Origin: Magicicada septendecula
Taxonomy: Eukaryota > Arthropoda > Insecta > Hemiptera > Cicadidae
Assembly (NCBI GenBank): GCA_034769895.1
Contig: CM068367.1
Coordinates: 118,032,573-118,096,572, forward strand
Direction: 5' to 3'
DNA: 64,000 nt
Shown piece by piece: positions 59,910 to 64,000 of this stretch (its first letter is position 1; the number at the start of each line of letters is the position of its first letter). Under the pieces are notes generated by a model. It searched no databases. It saw only the letters and a list, made by a program, of their open reading frames with translations, and was not told the origin of the DNA. The position numbers were made by a program, and so were the translations under genes.

Positions 59910-59957
59910 ATTCCGATCTGACGATGGGCTGTGAGGCTTGAAAGCGCTAATCGGGAT
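59910..59957 (+). ncRNA. Hammerhead ribozyme HH9 at the 3' end of the PLE
   Basis: Stem I is eight pairs (ATTCCGAT with ATCGGGAT, one G-U). The core is CTGACGA (59918-59924), an extra T, stem II GGGCT/AGGCT with one mismatch and a GTG loop, GAAA (59940-59943), self-complementary GCGC as stem III and cleavage after CTA at 59949. All required core bases are present. Type I hammerheads with a very short stem III are known in PLEs, where they probably process the RNA, often as dimers. Position 300 bp after the stop codon fits that role. Confidence 0.8.
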
Positions 59958-60407
59958 AATTTTTATATAGTGGTGTGCAACTGTGATCATTCTGATTGTG
60001 ATTTCAACCACTAACACAAATTTCTTCATTAAACCTCTCTAGAACTGTTTTACAGAATCGCCGGTAGGTGCCAGCACCGTTCAGATACATTGTTCTGTCT
60101 CATGTCAATTTGTTGCTAATGAACTGTACTTTGCAGTGATATAAAGTAAAAAACATAGGTTTTATATTATGTACTCGAAAACCTTAGCGTTCCAAGACTC
60201 AACACTTACATACAAATGATGGAAAAACATATTTTACCTCGTATATTCCAAATGAAGTTGAGCACAACGATGGCACTACGGTCATTCCAACTGCTGTTAT
60301 AGACACACTGAAACATCATGCCACCGACCGTCTGCAGTGTTGCCAACAGTTCGAAATTTCCCTGCGTACTCTTATCCGCCTGCGTACTCTTAACCGCCGT
60401 TACCCTA

Positions 60408-62329
60408 AATGGTGACGCATTACAACCTCGAGCTAACGCTCGTTTTATTTATTTAATGCCTTCAGTCTTGACGAATACCATTGCAGATTAAGCCAAGTTC
60501 GCGTGTTACATAAAGTTATATAGACCTACACCGTAAAAGGGTTGGATCCAGAAATTTAAATAAAAACTGCATTTATTTTTTTAAATTTTCTTGTTTTGTA
60601 ACTTTGTGAAGTCATTTAAGATTTCTTATTCATATAAAACACGTATTTGGCGATTAATTCGTATTCTTCTCCTACTGGGCAACTCTCCCTTAGCCAAACG
60701 GTTAACGGTCGGGAGCGTTTGATGTAATAATTTGTTCATAAAAGTACAAGATTGTGCCACACTGTGTCTATGCATTAGTCAGAATGTCATGTTAACAAAA
60801 TGACATCGTCATATCGAGTCCACGTTGACGGACCGTTGGAACAATTTCTGTTCATCAGTGGGAGATTATCACCTGAAATGAAGAAGACCCGTCGTCATTC
60901 TGCTGTTGATGTAGCTTTTGTTAAGTCATGTGCAGAAAATGTCGACAGTATGGGCCTAAGTACAAGGAGAAGATGGCATATTAATTACGACTGATAACAG
61001 TTGCTTTGATAGCCGGCGATAACGATTTGAGTAAGGCAGCTGTAACGCTTGCGAGGACTGACGGGTAGCCTAAGATATTCTTACCTTTCCCTCTTTTCAG
61101 AAGCGGGGCTACGGAACTAAAGCACTATTAAAAGAATACACTATTTTAACATAATGAGTAGAGATTTTAAAAGATTCAAATATTAAAGACTATTCAGAAT
61201 GCATCATAAAAAATTAGGAACTGACTAAACAGTGGTCGAACAGAATACTGAATACATTGATAAAGCTGTCAATATAGGACTTATCTCATTTCCATTTCAT
61301 GATCGTTTTAGAGAGCTCGCACCCAATCTTGCCGTTCGCGCTTAGAGCAAAACGAGACAGGATTAATACAAATTCTTCGCTTTGTCCCCTCCCCCTAATT
61401 TCGTTTTAAAAGCCTAGTTGTGTGTTATACGTAACAACAGTAGCAACGCTTTGTAACCGCCGTCCGCGTCTATTAGGGACGGCAGAAACCCAAGTCGTCT
61501 GTTCGGTGATTACGAGAAAAAAGGCGGCGCGGAAAACCGCACACAGACAGCAGCGTTCGTTGTAATTTTGACTAGTGCTTAGTGATGGTGGTAGTAGGCC
61601 TAGTAGTGTTGGGTTTTCGGCCGCGGCCACTAATGAGTAACCCGGTGCGGTTACGCACAGTAGTTTGTTATCAGTGCGTCACTGTTTAACGATGATTAAA
61701 TACTAGTGTGGCAGCGGCGTTTGTTCGCTTCGGATTTCATTTTCTTTCTCAAATTTTTTGTTTGTTTTTGTTTTAATTGAATTCCAGAATGAGATTCTTT
61801 TTGTCTGGATTGGATTCGGGGAGGAGAATATGTTCCCAGCGGCAGCCCTTTTATTAACTGTTTAGGGTGTTAGGTTTCTTTACGCAGAGAGAGAGAGAGA
61901 GAGAGAGAGCAGTAATTGAATTTCCAGCGTTAGTCTGTTTGACTGTAGAGCAGAGCGCCCGTTGCCAACCGGATTGATTCTGTGAACGTCGCAACATCCC
62001 TTAAACAGTAAATAAGTAGGGCGTGATTTAAACTAGTTGTGTGATAGCGAAATAGAATCAGAAGTGTTTAAAGTGAATTTGAAGCTTTAAACTTTGAAGA
62101 TGAATACGAAAGATGGCGGCTAAACAGAAACCAACTATAGGCCAGTGTGTGTGTGCGTGCGTGCGTGCGTGCGTGCGTGTAAAGGTACATGTACGTCGAA
62201 TATCCGAATGGATTTTTAAAATACGAGAACATATTCACATTCAAATATCTCAGCTGAGTTATACAGACCACAGAAGTGGACGTGCGATAAAGTCGGAACT
62301 GAAACAGTAATAGTGAAGAAAGCTAGGTG
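60408..62329. other. Unassigned stretch with simple repeats
   Basis: (GA)n at 61886-61910 and (TGCG)n at about 62149-62181. TAGGCCTA at 61595. Open frame 60800-60994 has no recognisable domain. Confidence 0.45.
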
Positions 62330-62480
62330 AATTGGTGCTGTAGAGTGGTGTGGGACGTCCGAGCAAGCGCTGGAGTGACCAGCTCTAATCTTTACGTGTT
62401 TGGGGCCGGAACAAACTATCCTTGGTTTAATCCTTGCGGATGATGATGAAACCAAAGGGAACTTGCTAGTATGATGCATA
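62330..62480 (+). pseudogene. LINE C-terminal scrap
   Basis: A frame reads GRPSKRWSDQL, a stop, then SLRVWGRNKLSLV and KMM-like Met-rich sequence from GATGATGAT. GRPRKRWEDQL is the conserved end of an insect LINE protein. It is short and broken. Confidence 0.55.
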
Positions 62481-64000
62481 TACAAAGGGAACTAAAAAAA
62501 AAGACTATTTCGTAACGTAGTAGGAGAATATAACATTGGGATGACATTGTTTGAAACTGTTGGTTGTACCGTTTTATAATAAAAGTCAAGAAGGAGGAAA
62601 GTTAGTACGGTGAAAATTGTTTTCAGCGTACGAATATACTTGAAAAGTTGTCTCCATCTGGAGCGGAATGATCATGTAAGAATTAAGGAATTTTTAGACT
62701 TAGCGGGAATAACACGTCATCTGTTGTGTGGATAAAGATGAATTCATACAGAATTCGGGCAATCAAAGCATTTTTAAATGTCAGCTGCTCAGGGAAAGAA
62801 GAGGAAGGCCACCATTGTAACGTGAAGAAAACGTCAGAGAGGGTTATGCACATAGAACTGCAAGCTCGCAGATTATTAAAACCGAGACCTATGGAAGTTT
62901 GAAAAGAAACTTTTAGAAAGGTAAAGCTGATTAAGAAGTAGACGACGAAGACACAGGAAAGTCTTCATGAGGTTTTTGAATGCTTCTTGCTAGAATGGCT
63001 CAGTGCGGAGGACAAGGGTTGACTTCAAATCGGTGACTATGGCTTACTCATAAACGTGGCAACACTCATGTTATTGCGTCTTCCAGTGTTGTTACAATTT
63101 GTTATTTTTTATAAAGTACTGTTCGCGAAGCTCTCATTCCCACGAGTTTTGAATTCTCCAAATCGATTCTCGACTAGTTATAAACACTTTTTGCATTCCG
63201 TTTCGTCACCTTGAACACACTACCCTTCCCGTACCTTTATTTTCTTCGCGTTAGTTGTTTATTAAATTTGTTAATCCCGTCTTAGTTTAAACCGTCTTTT
63301 CAGTCTTATAAGTTTTGTATCTCCGCATTTTCTCTATCGTTGTAGTTGTTACGTTATAAAGATGGCGGAACGACTGTATCGTTAATTGGACCACGAAATA
63401 CTCAAAGACACATTTGATTAGACTGTAAAATTATTCAAGCACTGTAGGAAGAAAGTTCTGCCAGTCAGTCTACTGATCGAAAAGATAGAGTTATGATGGG
63501 AAATACGTTGTTAACGATAGAAATAAAAGTTACCCGTCGTCAACTGATTTACGAGGAGTTTTCGTGCGCGCGTGCCTGGGTGCGTAGAGGGTCTTAACGA
63601 CTCCTGCGCTTCTGAAGCCGCTTCCAGTGTACATTCGTGGCTTAAGTTTGTTTATTTTTGGGTGGTAAATGAAAAAATGTGAAAAAGTTCGATTGACTGT
63701 TTCTTTCCACTTTGTTGTCCATTTTGTTCGTTTACACTTTTGTTTGTCCACTTTGATATGGACCTAGAAGCAAGTCCGAGAAAGCCCGTGTTTACAGTGT
63801 AGATTCTTTTGCGATTTGTTCTGTGTGATTACCTAACAAACTGATACATATGTCAGTATTGTCTCTGTTAGGGCTTTGTAGACTTTTTGACTCATAATGC
63901 TATGAAAATATCGTATGTATAACTTTTCTTCAATAATTATATCGTGTGTTATTTGAAGGGTCGATTGTAACGTATGTTTGTTTCGTACGTATTCCGTTTT
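62481..64000. other. Unassigned stretch
   Basis: No gene or element is recognised up to the window end. Confidence 0.4.

Larger units (their letters stand above)
57270..59960 (+). mobile_element. Penelope-like element (EN+), 5' end lost or short
   Basis: It consists of one long reading frame (with a frameshift) for reverse transcriptase plus GIY-YIG endonuclease, a 3' region of 300 bp with a (CA)n tract at 59729-59748, and a well-formed hammerhead at 59910-59957. The left boundary lies within about 30 bp of the first codon, so a 5' pseudo-LTR is missing. I could not see a target duplication. It is inserted in the opposite sense to the pogo transposase. It is AT-rich and CpG-poor compared with its surroundings. 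Confidence 0.88.
56372..60405 (-). mobile_element. Pogo-type transposon, internally deleted, with nested PLE
   Basis: Terminal repeats read GGGTAACGGAGGGTAAGAGT on the left and GGGTAACGGCGGTTAAGAGT on the right, both continuing ACGCA. TA flanks both sides (56370-56371, 60406-60407). The word AAGAGTACGCA recurs inside the ends (six copies counting both orientations). The transposase lies on the minus strand next to the left end and lacks its catalytic middle. The centre is occupied by a Penelope-like element, so the pogo sequence itself is only about 1.3 kb. Confidence 0.88.

Noticed and set aside
1-64000. CRISPR array, rRNA or tRNA genes, bacterial operons
   Set aside because: No regularly spaced repeats, no RNA gene signatures, and a clearly eukaryotic repeat landscape.

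Overview
The window looks like repeat-dominated, intergenic DNA from an arthropod, most likely an insect with a large genome. Supporting this are an interstitial (TTAGG)8 array (the ancestral arthropod telomere motif), a DD34D mariner, two pogo-type transposons whose proteins end in a PHD finger, many decayed LINE 3' ends of the kind common in insects, and a Penelope-like element (PLE) with a GIY-YIG endonuclease. I found no convincing host protein gene, no tRNA or rRNA gene and no CRISPR array. Most short open frames are chance or run through microsatellites.

Layout. 1-0.42 kb: tandem partial PLE terminal repeats with hammerhead motifs. 0.56-4.3 kb: foldback elements, a LINE fragment, a long (CA)n tract and a 246-bp MITE. 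5.3-8.4 kb: a reverse-transcriptase remnant, a 2.1-kb CpG-poor AT-rich block and a LINE 3' end. 10.0-11.6 kb: (GC)n, (TTAGG)8 and a complete-ended but dead mariner carrying an insertion with a hammerhead motif. 11.6-24.7 kb: mostly unassigned DNA with microsatellites and LINE pieces, two of them an inverted pair at 21.4 and 23.0-23.7 kb. 24.7-25.4 and 28.9-29.6 kb: two copies of one MITE with TAA/TTA target duplications. 30.4-31.0 kb: LINE pieces in opposite orientations. 31.9-32.4 kb: a 191-bp-arm palindrome with a hammerhead in each arm. 33.5 kb: a GC-rich island. 35.7-36.5 kb: a cluster of PLE-like repeats. 40.1-40.3 kb: a compact inverted-repeat element with a well-formed hammerhead. 41.3-44.2 kb: a pogo element nested inside a small MITE. 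51.0-54.1 kb: dispersed repeats, LINE pieces and a MITE. 56.4-60.4 kb: a second, internally deleted pogo element invaded by a nearly intact PLE (reverse transcriptase plus GIY-YIG, one frameshift, 3' hammerhead). 60.4-64.0 kb: mostly unassigned.

The most interesting theme is a set of nine or more hammerhead-ribozyme-like motifs spread over the window. They share an unusual layout: a core of the CUGANGA type, an extra U before stem II, then GAAA and a minimal stem III. One lies directly downstream of an identifiable PLE open reading frame. Others sit in inverted-repeat structures or in an insertion inside a mariner, suggesting that small non-autonomous ribozyme-bearing elements may spread with PLE machinery. 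PLE hammerheads are a known class; the palindromic arrangement and density here deserve a check. A second diffuse signal is the palindromic octamer TAGGCCTA, which I find 12 times in unrelated flanks, far above a simple composition expectation.
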